A stretch of DNA of 64,000 bases from Rufibacter sp. LB8 (GCF_014876185.1 NZ_JADALJ010000001.1:4217001-4281000), one strand, 5' to 3'; positions 8,053-18,699 are shown, counted from the stretch's first letter. Numbers and translations are program-made. The notes: generated from the sequence alone by a model not told the origin.

Positions 8053-9018
8053 TTACAGCAAGCCTTGGATGATCTGCTCTACCGTGATGCCTTCGGCCTC
8101 AGCTTTGAAATTACGCACCAGGCGGTGGCGCAAGATGGGCACCGCCACCGCTTTCACGTCTTCAATGTCTGGCGAATATTTGCCGTTGATGAGTGCGTTG
8201 CATTTGGCGCCCATGATCAGGTGCTGCGACGCTCGGGGACCTGCGCCCCACTCCAGGTATTGGTTTGTCTGGGCACCGGCCAATTCTGTGTTGGGTCTGG
8301 TTTTGTGCACCAGTTTCACGGCATATTCCACCACATTATCCGTCACGGGCACGCGGCGCACCAGTTGCTGGAAGGCTACAATCTCCTCGGCCTGCAGCAC
8401 CACCTTGGGTTCATGTTTTCGGTCACCGGTGGTGTTTTTGACAATCTGGAGTTCAGCGGCATAACTGGGGTAGGAGAGGGCCACGTGGAACATGAAACGG
8501 TCCAGCTGCGCCTCTGGCAAGGGATAGGTACCTTCCTGCTCAATGGGGTTTTGGGTGGCCAGCACAAAGAACGGGCGCGGCAGATTGTAATGGTGCCCCG
8601 CCACGGTCACGCTGTATTCCTGCATGGCTTCCAGCAAAGCGGCCTGGGTTTTAGGCGGCGTGCGGTTAATTTCATCGGCCAGCACAATATTGGCGAACAC
8701 CGGGCCTTTCACAAAGTGGAACTGCCGGTTCTGATCAAGCGTCTCAGAACCCAGAATGTCTGAGGGCATTAAGTCTGGCGTGAACTGCACCCGGTTAAAA
8801 GACAGATCCAGGGAGTTGGAAATAGTCTGAATGAGCAAGGTTTTGGCTAGGCCAGGCACGCCCACCAAAAGACAATGCCCCTGACAGAAAACGGCCGTGA
8901 GCACTAGTTTCACCACTTCCTCCTGACCAATTATGGTTTGGGAGATTTCGGTGGTCAGGCGTTGGTAGGCCTGGTGCAGCGCATCGGCGGCTTCTTTGTC
9001 AGAGGCAAATGAAGGCAT
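8053..9018 (-). CDS. MoxR-type AAA+ ATPase
   Basis: A 321-residue AAA_3 ATPase thought to act as a chaperone in maturation of partner proteins. Walker A is GVPGLAKT at 53-60, Walker B VLADE at 112-116, followed by INRTPPKTQAALLEAMQE and the sensor LATQNPIEQEGTYPLPEAQLDRF. The usual partner genes (DUF58, von Willebrand A proteins) are absent; instead the gene lies 10 bp downstream of a SurA-like isomerase on the same strand, suggesting an operon serving envelope protein biogenesis. Confidence 0.93.
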   Translation of the reverse strand: MPSFASDKEAADALHQAYQRLTTEISQTIIGQEEVVKLVLTAVFCQGHCLLVGVPGLAKTLLIQTISNSLDLSFNRVQFTPDLMPSDILGSETLDQNRQFHFVKGPVFANIVLADEINRTPPKTQAALLEAMQEYSVTVAGHHYNLPRPFFVLATQNPIEQEGTYPLPEAQLDRFMFHVALSYPSYAAELQIVKNTTGDRKHEPKVVLQAEEIVAFQQLVRRVPVTDNVVEYAVKLVHKTRPNTELAGAQTNQYLEWGAGPRASQHLIMGAKCNALINGKYSPDIEDVKAVAVPILRHRLVRNFKAEAEGITVEQIIQGLL

Positions 9019-9028
9019 AAGGGAGAAT

Positions 9029-10378
9029 TTAATTTTCTAGGTTGCAGGCCTGGAACTCTTGCACTACATCTACAAACACCGTGTCTTTGTTTTTCTCAAA
9101 CCAGGCAGCAATGGCTTTGTTGCGTTTGTTGTTCAGCGCCGCGGCGGCAATTTTCTGGTAGTCATCTTTGAGGTTGGCCTGGTGGGGCGGGTTTTTAGAC
9201 TTGAGGTAAAGAATACGCAATGCCTCTTTGCCGTCCTCGGTGCGGTAGGGCAGCGGCTTGCTGATAGAACCAACCTGCAGGGTGTCCAGCACGAAGAAGA
9301 TTGAAGGATCCAGCTTGTCTACCGGAATGTAGGTGGTTGGCGAGTTGGGCAAGGTGATCATGCCGCCGTTGCCTTTGGTAGAACGGTCATCAGAGAAATC
9401 CTTGGCCGCCTTGGCGAACGTGAGGGTGTCTTTCATGATCAATGTTCTGATGCTGTCCAGTTGCTGGGTGGTCAACGCCACGTCTGCCTGGCCGGTGGCG
9501 GGCTTGATGAGGATGTGGCGGGAGTTGAATTCCTCGCCGCGCTTCTCAATAAGCTGAATGATGTGGTACCCGTACATAGACTCAATCACCGGCGAAATCT
9601 CTCCGGGCTTGAGTTTAAAGGCAGCTGCCACATACTCTGGAATCAGGTCGGTTTTCTTGAGCATGCCCAGTTCGCCGCCGGCAGCCCCAGAACCCGGGTC
9701 CTGTGAATACTGCATGGCCAGTTTCGCGAAATCTTCGCCGGCTACAATTCTTCTTCTAATCTCTTCCAGCTGCTCACGGGCGGCCTGTTTCTGGGCGTTG
9801 CCAATCTGGGAAATTTTCACAATCTGGCCTACTTCCACCTCAGTGGAATAATAGGGCAAGCTGTCTTTGGGAATGGAGTTGAAATAGGTCTGTACTTCTT
9901 TGGGCGTTACGGCAATTTTACCGGCAATTTCACGCTCCATGCGTTGTAGGGTCATCTGTTCTTTGATGCTGCGCCGCAAATCTGACCGTATCTCATTCAT
10001 GGGCTTGTTGAAGTATTCCTCCAACCGCTCTTCGCTGCCAATCTGTGATATAAAGGTGCTGAGCCTGTTTTCCAGTTCACCGGTGACCATGGATTCCTCC
10101 ACAATCACAGAGTCCATCTCGGCGCGCGCCAACAGCAATTTGTTCTGCACCAAAGACTTGAGAATGTCACAACGCAGCTGCGGCGACTGGTAGCCTTGGG
10201 AAAGGGCGTTGCTGTGCTGGAACTCCAGCTCTGAGCGCAAGATAATATGGCTGCCAACTTTGGCTACAATATTATCAATAAGCGTAGGCTGCTGCGCCTG
10301 GGCGCTAAACCCAAGGCAAAGGAAACTGAAAGAAAAAATACCTTTAACTAAGAAGGAAAAAGAAAAGTGGGCTCTCAT
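9029..10378 (-). CDS. SurA-like periplasmic peptidyl-prolyl isomerase/chaperone
   Basis: A 449-residue secreted parvulin. A signal peptide occupies about 1-29 (ending FSAQAQQ), followed by the SurA N-terminal chaperone region (DNIVAKVGSHIILRSELEF) and two PPIC domains (about 180-285, with AKLAMQYSQDPGSGAAGGELGM; about 290-400, starting SRHILIKP). It probably escorts outer-membrane proteins. I chose ATG 10378 because it directly precedes the signal peptide; the frame is open to 10459. It sits between moxR and another PPIC protein on the same strand. Confidence 0.93.
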   Translation of the reverse strand: MRAHFSFSFLVKGIFSFSFLCLGFSAQAQQPTLIDNIVAKVGSHIILRSELEFQHSNALSQGYQSPQLRCDILKSLVQNKLLLARAEMDSVIVEESMVTGELENRLSTFISQIGSEERLEEYFNKPMNEIRSDLRRSIKEQMTLQRMEREIAGKIAVTPKEVQTYFNSIPKDSLPYYSTEVEVGQIVKISQIGNAQKQAAREQLEEIRRRIVAGEDFAKLAMQYSQDPGSGAAGGELGMLKKTDLIPEYVAAAFKLKPGEISPVIESMYGYHIIQLIEKRGEEFNSRHILIKPATGQADVALTTQQLDSIRTLIMKDTLTFAKAAKDFSDDRSTKGNGGMITLPNSPTTYIPVDKLDPSIFFVLDTLQVGSISKPLPYRTEDGKEALRILYLKSKNPPHQANLKDDYQKIAAAALNNKRNKAIAAWFEKNKDTVFVDVVQEFQACNLEN

Positions 10379-10490
10379 GTTGGTGTTTAAAGCTAACGCC
10401 CCAAAGGCGCCGCTATCTTGCAAAATAATAATGTGTCTTAAACAGACAAAGCTAGGCAAAGTGGTTCACTTTAAGAAACTTCAGGTGTGC

Positions 10491-12782
10491 TTACTTTTTA
10501 AGCAGGCGCTGTACTTCTGTCTGGTTTACACTCACCGGGTATTTCTGTTTTAACTCTTTGATCCATTCTTTCTCCAGGTGGTTCTGGTAATCTGAGATCA
10601 CCTGGCCTCTGGTTTCATTCAAGGCTTTGGGGGCCGGGGCCTCCACCTGGTCAATCTTAATCCAGACGGTTCTGCCGTCTACGGTGGCAGTGTAAGTGCC
10701 CGGGGCCCAATTCACCGCGTCTAGCGCCTTGTTCTCCCCCCGCTGAAATTTCTTAGACTGCACCTGCAGCGCCAAGGCATTGTTTTGGTTTAGCTGGTCG
10801 GCCAGGGTCTGGATATCTGTGGAATAAACCTTCACGCCTACTGCCCGGCCATTCTTGCCAGTGACAGCGGCCACCTGCAGGCTTTCTGCGCCTACGCCCT
10901 TCTGCTGCAAATAATTTCTCACTGCCGTGGCCCGGCGCTGGGCCAATGAGCTGTTGGTTCTGTTACCGGCTTCACGGGCATCAACGGCTGCATTTAACTC
11001 AACCATTAAGGTAGAATCTGCCTGTAAAGCCGCCGCCAGTTTGTCTAGTTCAGCAGTAGCTGTTTTAGAAAGAACGTCTGAGTTGGCATCAAATTTCAGT
11101 TCGGGTACTTTATGGCGCACTGAAAGGTACTTGCCTTGCGGTAATTGTTCCTGCGCCTGGGCCAGCACCGTGGGGTTGGCAGCGCTCAGAATGGTAGCCT
11201 TGGCGCGGGTGCCCCACATGTATTTGTCGCGGTTCTGTTCAAAGAAGGCTTTCAGGCCCACCGTGTCTTCCACGGCTTTGGCCCACACTTTCTCCTCCAT
11301 GAGTTGGAACAGCAGAATACCGTCATGGTACTCGTTCACCAGCATTTTGTAGTCTTTGTGTTTTTCCTCCAGGTGGTCGCGCTCATAGTTCAGCAGGCTG
11401 GTTTCCACGAAACGGTCATACAGTAGGTTCATGGCGTGCGTAGCCGAAGCGTTCTGGCGCGGGCGTTGGTTGGTTTCAATAAACGTGGCAAAAGCCCCCA
11501 CGGTGTAAGGTTGGTCTTTGATGGTGAACAGCGTGGCCGAAGGCAGATTTTTAGGCTCAGCCGGTACGTTGAATTTCCAGGTGCCAGTAATTAAGGAAGA
11601 GTCTGCCAATTGTAGCGTGGCTGCTTTAATGGCGGGTACTTCCTTGAACTGGTTTTCGGTTTTGATTCTTCTGATGAAAGCGGTTTTATTTAGTTCTGAG
11701 CGTGAGTCTTTGGCAATGCGGTTGCGTAGCGAAGTCTCCATCTCCTCATAAGAAGGTAGTTCTTTGCGTTCCAGCAGTTTAATGATGTGCCAGCCGTAGG
11801 CCGTCTGCACCGGCGGAGAAATAGCCCCAGGTTTGTCTAAGGCAAAGGCAGCTTCCTCAAATGAAGGAATCATGCGGCCCGTCCCGAACAAGGGTAATTC
11901 ACCGCCTTGGTCCGCGGAGGCAGCGTCTTCAGAGAACTGTGAAGCCAGCATGTTCCAGTCCTCTTTGCGTTGCACGCGCTTGTAGAGTTCGTCAATTTTC
12001 TTTTTGGCCACCAATGAATCGGCCTTGGGCAGGCCTTGCTGGGCGCGCACCATGATGTGGGCCACTTTAATCTCGCCCTGGGCCGGACGTACCTCGTTTA
12101 CTTTTACCAGGTGGTAGCCAAAGCGCGTTCTCACCGGCTGCGAAATTTGCCCGGCAGGGGTGGTGAAAGCTGCGTTCTCAAACGGGTATACCATTTGTAA
12201 GGCCGTAAAGTATCCTAAACTGCCGTTGTTCTCACGCGCCGATGGATCTTGGGAATGCTGCTTAGCCAGAGTCTCAAACGGGGTGCCGCTCAAGGCCTGC
12301 TGGCGTAAATCCGTTATTTTTTGAAAAGCAGCTAAGGTGTCTTTGGGATCAGCCTCCTGGTCAACGGTGATGAGGATGTGCGCTGCGTTTACTTCTTTCT
12401 TCAGGCGCTCATAGGCTTCCCGCACCAGTTGGTCGGTCACGCTTTTCTCTGTAAGATACGGCTGGGCCAATTGCTCTTTGTAACCGCTCAGTTCTTTCAC
12501 AAAAGATTGCGTGGTGTCTAACCCACGGGCCTTTGCTTCAGCTACCTTCAGTTTGAAATTGGTGTACAGGTCCAGGTATTCTGTGATGCTGGCTGCGGAA
12601 TAGGCGCTGTCTGCGTTGCCGTTGTTCTTTTCATAGACATAGGCAAATTCTGCCGCAGGAATGGTTTCTGCGCCAATAGTAAGCAGGACAGGCTCAGTAG
12701 TCTGCTTGGGAGAAGTACACTGGGTGAGGAGCAGGGCGCCAAGGCCCAGGTAAAGGTTTGAAACGCGCATAGTAATTGGCAA
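10491..12782 (-). CDS. Large PPIC-domain lipoprotein with OmpA-like segment
   Basis: A 763-residue predicted lipoprotein with lipobox LLLTQC (Cys 22; a start at 12770 would shorten the N-terminus by 4). Two parvulin repeats follow: AAHILITVDQEAD...SQDPSARENNGSLGYF near 135-230 and VAHIMVRAQQG...SEDAASADQGGELPLF near 240-345. Towards the C-terminus (about 565-660) a stretch with KFDANSDVLS, then NSSLAQRRATAVRNYLQQKG, resembles the OmpA-C peptidoglycan-binding fold. It is likely an envelope foldase anchored in a membrane. It is first in the cluster with surA and moxR; 112 bp separate it from surA. Confidence 0.88.
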   Translation of the reverse strand: MPITMRVSNLYLGLGALLLTQCTSPKQTTEPVLLTIGAETIPAAEFAYVYEKNNGNADSAYSAASITEYLDLYTNFKLKVAEAKARGLDTTQSFVKELSGYKEQLAQPYLTEKSVTDQLVREAYERLKKEVNAAHILITVDQEADPKDTLAAFQKITDLRQQALSGTPFETLAKQHSQDPSARENNGSLGYFTALQMVYPFENAAFTTPAGQISQPVRTRFGYHLVKVNEVRPAQGEIKVAHIMVRAQQGLPKADSLVAKKKIDELYKRVQRKEDWNMLASQFSEDAASADQGGELPLFGTGRMIPSFEEAAFALDKPGAISPPVQTAYGWHIIKLLERKELPSYEEMETSLRNRIAKDSRSELNKTAFIRRIKTENQFKEVPAIKAATLQLADSSLITGTWKFNVPAEPKNLPSATLFTIKDQPYTVGAFATFIETNQRPRQNASATHAMNLLYDRFVETSLLNYERDHLEEKHKDYKMLVNEYHDGILLFQLMEEKVWAKAVEDTVGLKAFFEQNRDKYMWGTRAKATILSAANPTVLAQAQEQLPQGKYLSVRHKVPELKFDANSDVLSKTATAELDKLAAALQADSTLMVELNAAVDAREAGNRTNSSLAQRRATAVRNYLQQKGVGAESLQVAAVTGKNGRAVGVKVYSTDIQTLADQLNQNNALALQVQSKKFQRGENKALDAVNWAPGTYTATVDGRTVWIKIDQVEAPAPKALNETRGQVISDYQNHLEKEWIKELKQKYPVSVNQTEVQRLLKK

Positions 12783-12883
12783 AATGCTTGCCGCCCAAGC
12801 CCGCTAGGCCTGAACGTTATGCAATTTTACTCATTTTTTTGGACAGAAACGGGTATTTTAAAAAACATACGCCAAAGAAAGAA

Positions 12884-12902
12884 CCCAGGGCGAAACCCTG
12901 GG
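12884..12902 (-). terminator. Hairpin, likely terminator of the partner-switch operon
   Basis: CCCAGGG and CCCTGGG pair around a 5-nt loop. Read on the minus strand the hairpin is followed by TTCTTTCTTT. It lies about 75 bp after the stop of the anti-sigma kinase gene. Confidence 0.65.
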
Positions 12903-12978
12903 ACTAACGTGACCTTTTGGTGAAAACTGGCAGTATGCTGTATTTATTGTGCCCACGTGCGAAAATGTGGGCTGGAGA

Positions 12979-13389
12979 TTAGTTGACGTGCTTTTGCATG
13001 ATGCAAATATTGGTGCCTGCCTCGGCAAAATATTCCACTTTGTCCATGATTCGGTTCACCAGGGCCACGCCCACGCCGCCTTTTTTACCCTGCCGTATGT
13101 TCTCCTGGATGTTGGGCTCCCGGTAGTTGGCCTGCTCAAATGCTTTGCCCTGGTCCAGGAGTTTGAACACCAGCTGCCGCTTGTCATACTCAATGGTGAG
13201 TGTGAGGAATTGGTTGCTGTCTTCTTTGTTGGCGTGAATGATGAGGTTGGCACATATCTCATCCACGGCCAGAATAATCTGGTTGAGCGTGATCTCAGAC
13301 AGATGAATGGGCGCCAGAGTCTCCGTCACAAACGTGCGGATGACTCTCAGGTTTTTCCTGTCACAGCTAACCCTAATTGTGTTAGTCAT
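12979..13389 (-). CDS. RsbW-like anti-sigma regulatory kinase
   Basis: A 136-residue GHKL-fold serine kinase of the RsbW/SpoIIAB type. The N-box is AVDEICANLIIHA (about 42-54) and the ATP-lid/G-box is KKGGVGVALVNRIMD. Members bind either a sigma or effector partner or a STAS antagonist and phosphorylate the latter. The gene overlaps the upstream STAS gene by 8 bp and is the last of a three-gene partner-switching operon. No sigma-B-type factor is visible nearby, so the output target is unknown. Confidence 0.9.
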   Translation of the reverse strand: MTNTIRVSCDRKNLRVIRTFVTETLAPIHLSEITLNQIILAVDEICANLIIHANKEDSNQFLTLTIEYDKRQLVFKLLDQGKAFEQANYREPNIQENIRQGKKGGVGVALVNRIMDKVEYFAEAGTNICIMQKHVN

Positions 13390-13720
13390 TTGCGATGGTC
13401 ACGGCTTCTTCATAGGAAGAGACAATCGTCATGAGCAGGTCAAGCCCCAGGATCTCAAATACATTGCGTACTTTTTCCTGCATGTTGAAGAAAATAAGCT
13501 TGATCTGTGCATCTTCAAACCGTTGCAGGTGCGAGATGAACACGCCAAGGCCGGCAGAAGAAATGTAATTGAGGTTCTTGCAGTCCACAAGAATCTTGCT
13601 GAACATCATAATGCTGGGGTTGGAAAGCTCTTCATCCAGCATGACAGATGAGCTGGCGTCCAATTCACCGTCTAAGCTGATGGTGATGGTGTTGTCGGAA
13701 ATAGTGTGTTTAATTTTCAT
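13382..13720 (-). CDS. STAS-domain anti-anti-sigma factor
   Basis: A 112-residue STAS protein (SpoIIAA/RsbV-like): SLDGELDASSSVMLDEEL, then LVDCKNLNYISSAGLGVF. The SSAGLG motif contains the serine normally phosphorylated by the kinase encoded next door (one of two adjacent serines, about 57-58). It is located between the phosphatase gene (19-bp gap) and the kinase gene (8-bp overlap), as expected for a partner-switching unit. Confidence 0.92.
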   Translation of the reverse strand: MKIKHTISDNTITISLDGELDASSSVMLDEELSNPSIMMFSKILVDCKNLNYISSAGLGVFISHLQRFEDAQIKLIFFNMQEKVRNVFEILGLDLLMTIVSSYEEAVTIAND

Positions 13721-13739
13721 CGTCCTTCTTTACGAAACA

Positions 13740-15818
13740 TCAATTATTAGGTTGACGCTGTTTGAATTTGATCACTAACAAGGTTTGGTCATCATGCAAG
13801 GTGTCATTGGTAAAGTCTGTGACGTCATTGATGATGGCACTCTTAATGTCCTCTGCTTCTAAATGGTACGTTTGGGAGAGCATGTATTTCAGTCTGTCCT
13901 CGCCGTACTCGTCCTGGTCTTCGCTGCGGGCCTCCACAATACCATCTGTGTAAATCACCATCACGTCACCGGGGTTGTAGTCATAGTGCAGGCGGTGGAT
14001 GCGCTTGGCATATGACGCGTCACGCATGATGCCCAGGCCCAGGCCCTCTGTCTGGAAGTAAAACGTATCTTCCATCATGGAGTTGTAGTACAGCGTGTGG
14101 CAATGGCCTGCCCGGGCAAAAGAAACCCCCTGCATTTTGTAGTCAATGATGTAGAGCGCCGAAGTAATAAACGACGTACGTTCCAAACACCGGCTAAGCG
14201 CGCTGTTGGCCTGCACCATGAACTCGTCTGGAAGTAAATCCTGCTGCATGAGGCCATGGAAAATGCCTTTCATCTGGGCCATGTGAAACGCCGCCGAAAT
14301 CCCTTTTCCAGACACATCACCAATGATAATGGCAATACGTGACTCGCTCAGCTGCAGGAAGTCATAAAAGTCACCGCCCACTTCTTTGGCCGCCTGGGAG
14401 TAGGTACTAATCTCAAACCAGGTATCAGTGGGGAATGTTTTAGGAATGAGCCGGTCCTGTACCAAGCTGGCAATCTTGAGCTCTTCTTTGTAGCGTTCGT
14501 TCTGCAGAGATTCCTGCACCAGCCGCAGGTTCTCAATGGTAAGCACGGTCTGGTTGGTGAAGGACTGCACCACGTCAATGGTATCCTGGTCAAAGCCTTG
14601 CTCTACTTCACGCAGCAGGTATAAATGGCCATATTTTCGTTTGGTAGATACCAGCGGCATTACCAGCAAGGAGTAGAAGGGCAAGTCTGCGCCCACAAAT
14701 GCCGGGTTGTGCCGCAAATCGCCTTCCAAAAAGATAGAATCCTGGTGAAGGGTGCCTCGTTCTTTGTGTGCCCGGGTCAGGCCGCTTTTGATGTGGTCCA
14801 TCAAGGCTTGTTCCGCACCTTCGTTATGGGCGGGCGGAATGCCTGAGCGGCCTTCTTCTCCAGTTTCCAGCCAGGCAGAGTCGGCCCCGGAGGCTTTGAT
14901 GGCGCTGTCAAATAGAATGGAATAGACTTCTTCCTCGCTCTGGCCTTGTTGAATGGTCTGGCTCAGGCGCTGGAAATTGCGGAGGTCGGCGTTTTTCTGC
15001 TCAAACACCTTGGAGGTAGGCAAACTGAACACCGCCACCAAAAAAGAAGACAAGGTGTAGGTGAACACAAACGCCAGCGTGAGCAAGATGAACGGGTTGT
15101 CTGTGTAGTCAATGACCAGCTCTGGGGAATCTGAGTACTGGAACAGGAAATTACCGAAGAGAACCACACTGGCCAGAATGGCGGTCAACAGGAAAATACT
15201 GCCCCATTTTCGGTCTAGGCTAAGAAAGGCCACCCAGCGCAAATGCACGCTCATGTACACGCTGTACGCCAGCAGCAAGGCCAGGTCCAGCATGAGGAAG
15301 ATGAACTTCATGTACTCCACGTTGAGCAAAGGCACCAGCAACGAGACGTACAACAAAATCTCAAACCACTTCCACTGGGTCTGCAGGTCTTTGGTTTTCT
15401 GGTACAGAATGAACTGCCGCCACGTATAGAACGCCTTGCCCAGGAAATACACCAAAAACCCGAAGAGTATCTGGTAAAAAATGTCAAGCAGGTAAGGATT
15501 GGCCCAATACAGATTGAGGTTGGGGTAGCCCACGTTTAAGAGTAGGCAGACATAAGCGCCCAGGCCGCCCTTCACAAACAGGTGCCAGAGCGGTTTGGTG
15601 AACCCGGCGGTGGCGTGCGGCTCCAGCCTGAAACGCTGGAACGTGAACACTGACAAGATGAACACCACCGAGAACAAATTGCTCAGGTAGTCTTGCCCCA
15701 GGGTTTCTTCGCCGGTATGCCGCTGGTAGGCCAGCAACAGCACGTTCACCAAAAGCAGCACCCAGCTGACGCTTGCGGTAAAGAAGGACAAACGCTTGAT
15801 TCTGTCTTTTTGGGGCAT
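13740..15818 (-). CDS. Membrane-bound GAF-SpoIIE phosphatase (RsbU-like)
   Basis: A 692-residue protein phosphatase. About 250 N-terminal residues carry seven or so hydrophobic segments. A GAF-like domain follows (about 275-440; NLRNFQRLSQTIQ to FTNQTVLTIENLRLVQE), then a PP2C/SpoIIE domain (about 460-690) with GGDFYDF, IIIGDVSGKGISAAFH, VIYTDGIVEAR and HDDQTLLVIKF, which supply the metal-binding aspartates. It probably dephosphorylates the STAS protein encoded downstream in response to a membrane or ligand signal. It heads the operon; guaB upstream is 89 bp away. Confidence 0.93.
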   Translation of the reverse strand: MPQKDRIKRLSFFTASVSWVLLLVNVLLLAYQRHTGEETLGQDYLSNLFSVVFILSVFTFQRFRLEPHATAGFTKPLWHLFVKGGLGAYVCLLLNVGYPNLNLYWANPYLLDIFYQILFGFLVYFLGKAFYTWRQFILYQKTKDLQTQWKWFEILLYVSLLVPLLNVEYMKFIFLMLDLALLLAYSVYMSVHLRWVAFLSLDRKWGSIFLLTAILASVVLFGNFLFQYSDSPELVIDYTDNPFILLTLAFVFTYTLSSFLVAVFSLPTSKVFEQKNADLRNFQRLSQTIQQGQSEEEVYSILFDSAIKASGADSAWLETGEEGRSGIPPAHNEGAEQALMDHIKSGLTRAHKERGTLHQDSIFLEGDLRHNPAFVGADLPFYSLLVMPLVSTKRKYGHLYLLREVEQGFDQDTIDVVQSFTNQTVLTIENLRLVQESLQNERYKEELKIASLVQDRLIPKTFPTDTWFEISTYSQAAKEVGGDFYDFLQLSESRIAIIIGDVSGKGISAAFHMAQMKGIFHGLMQQDLLPDEFMVQANSALSRCLERTSFITSALYIIDYKMQGVSFARAGHCHTLYYNSMMEDTFYFQTEGLGLGIMRDASYAKRIHRLHYDYNPGDVMVIYTDGIVEARSEDQDEYGEDRLKYMLSQTYHLEAEDIKSAIINDVTDFTNDTLHDDQTLLVIKFKQRQPNN

Positions 15819-15907
15819 TGGTTGGGTTGCCTGGGCTGGGGTGATTTTAGAGTTAATCAGGGTGAATACGTGAATTCTCTAAAAATAACTAAAAAAAATT
15901 CAGGATA

Positions 15908-17389
<1,482 letters not shown>

Positions 17390-17524
17390 TTATGGTACTT
17401 GCCACGTAAAATTAAGGGAAAAGTTGAGTAAACTAGATTTTTACGGAAATCTTTCTGTGATAAGACAGATAGGTGATTGCCTGAATTCCAGCGGAATTGG
17501 ATAATGTAGGGAGGAAAGGATTTT

Positions 17525-17564
17525 CCGTTTTCGGGCTCATTTTGGGAAATGAGAGCAAAAATGG
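17525..17564. repeat. Dispersed palindrome copy 5, right arm degenerate
   Basis: The left arm CCGTTTTCGGGCTCATTT is intact; the right arm reads GAAATGAGAGCAAAAATGG. It lies 64 bp beyond the stop of the DUF5615 gene. Confidence 0.85.
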
Positions 17565-17628
17565 AAATGTTGTTTGGTCTCTGCCGCAAGTTTAGCGGCA
17601 GCGTAACTTGCGAGAGGAAGAGATTTTC

Positions 17629-17982
17629 TCAGTATTTCCGTTGCCTTACAAAATTATTGTCAACTACTGTTAAATGCCTGTCGAAGTCAAATTTTTGGGA
17701 GAGAATTAACTTGTGGACTATTTCAGCAGGTTCTGCAGGGGCAAAAGTGTTAAATCGTAAGTAGATAATTCCTTTTGTCGGTTTAAAACCCTTTTTAAAA
17801 ACCAATTCTCCATAGTCCCTGTCAAAGGTTACTATGAGTCGTTCTTCTTTAAGGGCAATATTAATTACTTCGTCATCCTGAATGCTAGGATTATCTTCCC
17901 CAATTGACAAAACATCATAACCATGCTTTCTTAGAGCAAGAACAGAAGCTTTAGGGAAATTTTCATTTGCTAGAAGCTTCAT
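17629..17982 (-). CDS. DUF5615-family PIN-like protein, probable toxin
   Basis: A 117-residue protein of the DUF5615 PIN-like group: MKLLANENFPKASVLALRKHG with the early acidic Glu/Asn, SIQDDEVI with paired aspartates, and VTFDRDYGELVF. These acidic residues match a PIN-type metal site, implying ribonuclease activity. It overlaps the DUF433 gene by one base, the usual antitoxin-toxin order. AT-richer than its neighbours, consistent with horizontal gain. Confidence 0.87.
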   Translation of the reverse strand: MKLLANENFPKASVLALRKHGYDVLSIGEDNPSIQDDEVINIALKEERLIVTFDRDYGELVFKKGFKPTKGIIYLRFNTFAPAEPAEIVHKLILSQKFDFDRHLTVVDNNFVRQRKY

Positions 17983-18218
17983 TAATCAACATTTGTTCTT
18001 TTATACATCAATCCATCCCGAAAACAGTCCTGTACATACAAAAACATGGCCTGAAGGTGCTCTTTCTGAAGGCGCGGATAATTCTCAAGTATTTGTGCTT
18101 CTGACCAACCTTGGGCTAAAAGGCCAACCAGAAATTCTACTGAAAGTCTGGTGCCTTTGATAGTGGGTTTACCAACTAAAATATTTTCGTCTTCTATAAT
18201 GTGTTGCTGCCAATTCAT
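17982..18218 (-). CDS. DUF433 antitoxin-like protein
   Basis: A 78-residue DUF433 protein (ILVGKPTIKGTRLSVEFLVGLLAQGWS, then ILENYPRLQKEHLQA), a winged-helix type DNA-binding family that partners DUF5615. It lies directly upstream of, and overlaps by one base, the DUF5615 gene. It likely neutralises the toxin and represses the operon. Confidence 0.9.
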   Translation of the reverse strand: MNWQQHIIEDENILVGKPTIKGTRLSVEFLVGLLAQGWSEAQILENYPRLQKEHLQAMFLYVQDCFRDGLMYKRTNVD

Positions 18219-18279
18219 ACTTCAATATACGCTTTATTTTAAGTTTTATTGAATCACTCTTTCCGCCATAATGCTAAAC

Positions 18280-18600
18280 CTAATACACCGGAAACGCCGG
18301 GTCCACTTCCAGCGCCCAGGCATGTACGCCGCCTTTCAGATTCAACAGATTGGTAAACCCGTGGCGCTGCTGCAAAAACAGTAAGGCTTGCGCACTCCTG
18401 AACCCGTGGTGGCAGATTAAAACGGTGGTGGCGTTTTTGTCCAGCTCGGCGGCTTTCTTGGGAAGGTCTGCCAGGGGAATCAAGGTGCCGCCTAGGTTGC
18501 AGATGGCCCATTCCTTGGGTTCGCGCACGTCAATGAGTTGCAGGTTTTCCTGGTTGTCTAGGCGGGTTTTTAGCTGTTGGGGCGTGATTTCTGGAAGCAT
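18280..18600 (-). CDS. Rhodanese-like domain protein
   Basis: A 106-residue single rhodanese domain: LQLIDVREPKEWAICNLGGTLIPL, then TTVLICHHGFRSAQALLFLQQ. The active-site loop begins with a Cys (CHHGFRS), so sulfurtransferase activity is possible. Cytoplasmic, no signal. The gene is monocistronic, running away from pnuC, with about 140 bp between the two starts. Confidence 0.92.
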   Translation of the reverse strand: MLPEITPQQLKTRLDNQENLQLIDVREPKEWAICNLGGTLIPLADLPKKAAELDKNATTVLICHHGFRSAQALLFLQQRHGFTNLLNLKGGVHAWALEVDPAFPVY

Positions 18601-18667
18601 GGCGCAAAATACGCGAAATTTATGAGGTCATAGGCCGTTACAAAAGGGCAGACTTGGCAGAAGCTGC

Positions 18668-18675
18668 TATTTTTG
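18668..18675 (+). promoter_or_regulatory. Candidate -7 box for pnuC
   Basis: TATTTTTG matches TAnnTTTG and lies 66 bp upstream of the pnuC ATG. No TTG at the proper spacing, so this is a weak call. Confidence 0.3.
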
Positions 18676-18699
18676 TGCGCCTGCCGTGGCCAGGGGTTT

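Noticed and set aside
17575-17606. CTGCCGC...GCGGCAG hairpin as RNA gene or terminator
   Set aside because: The stem is short, there is no T-run and no other structure; it may be chance.
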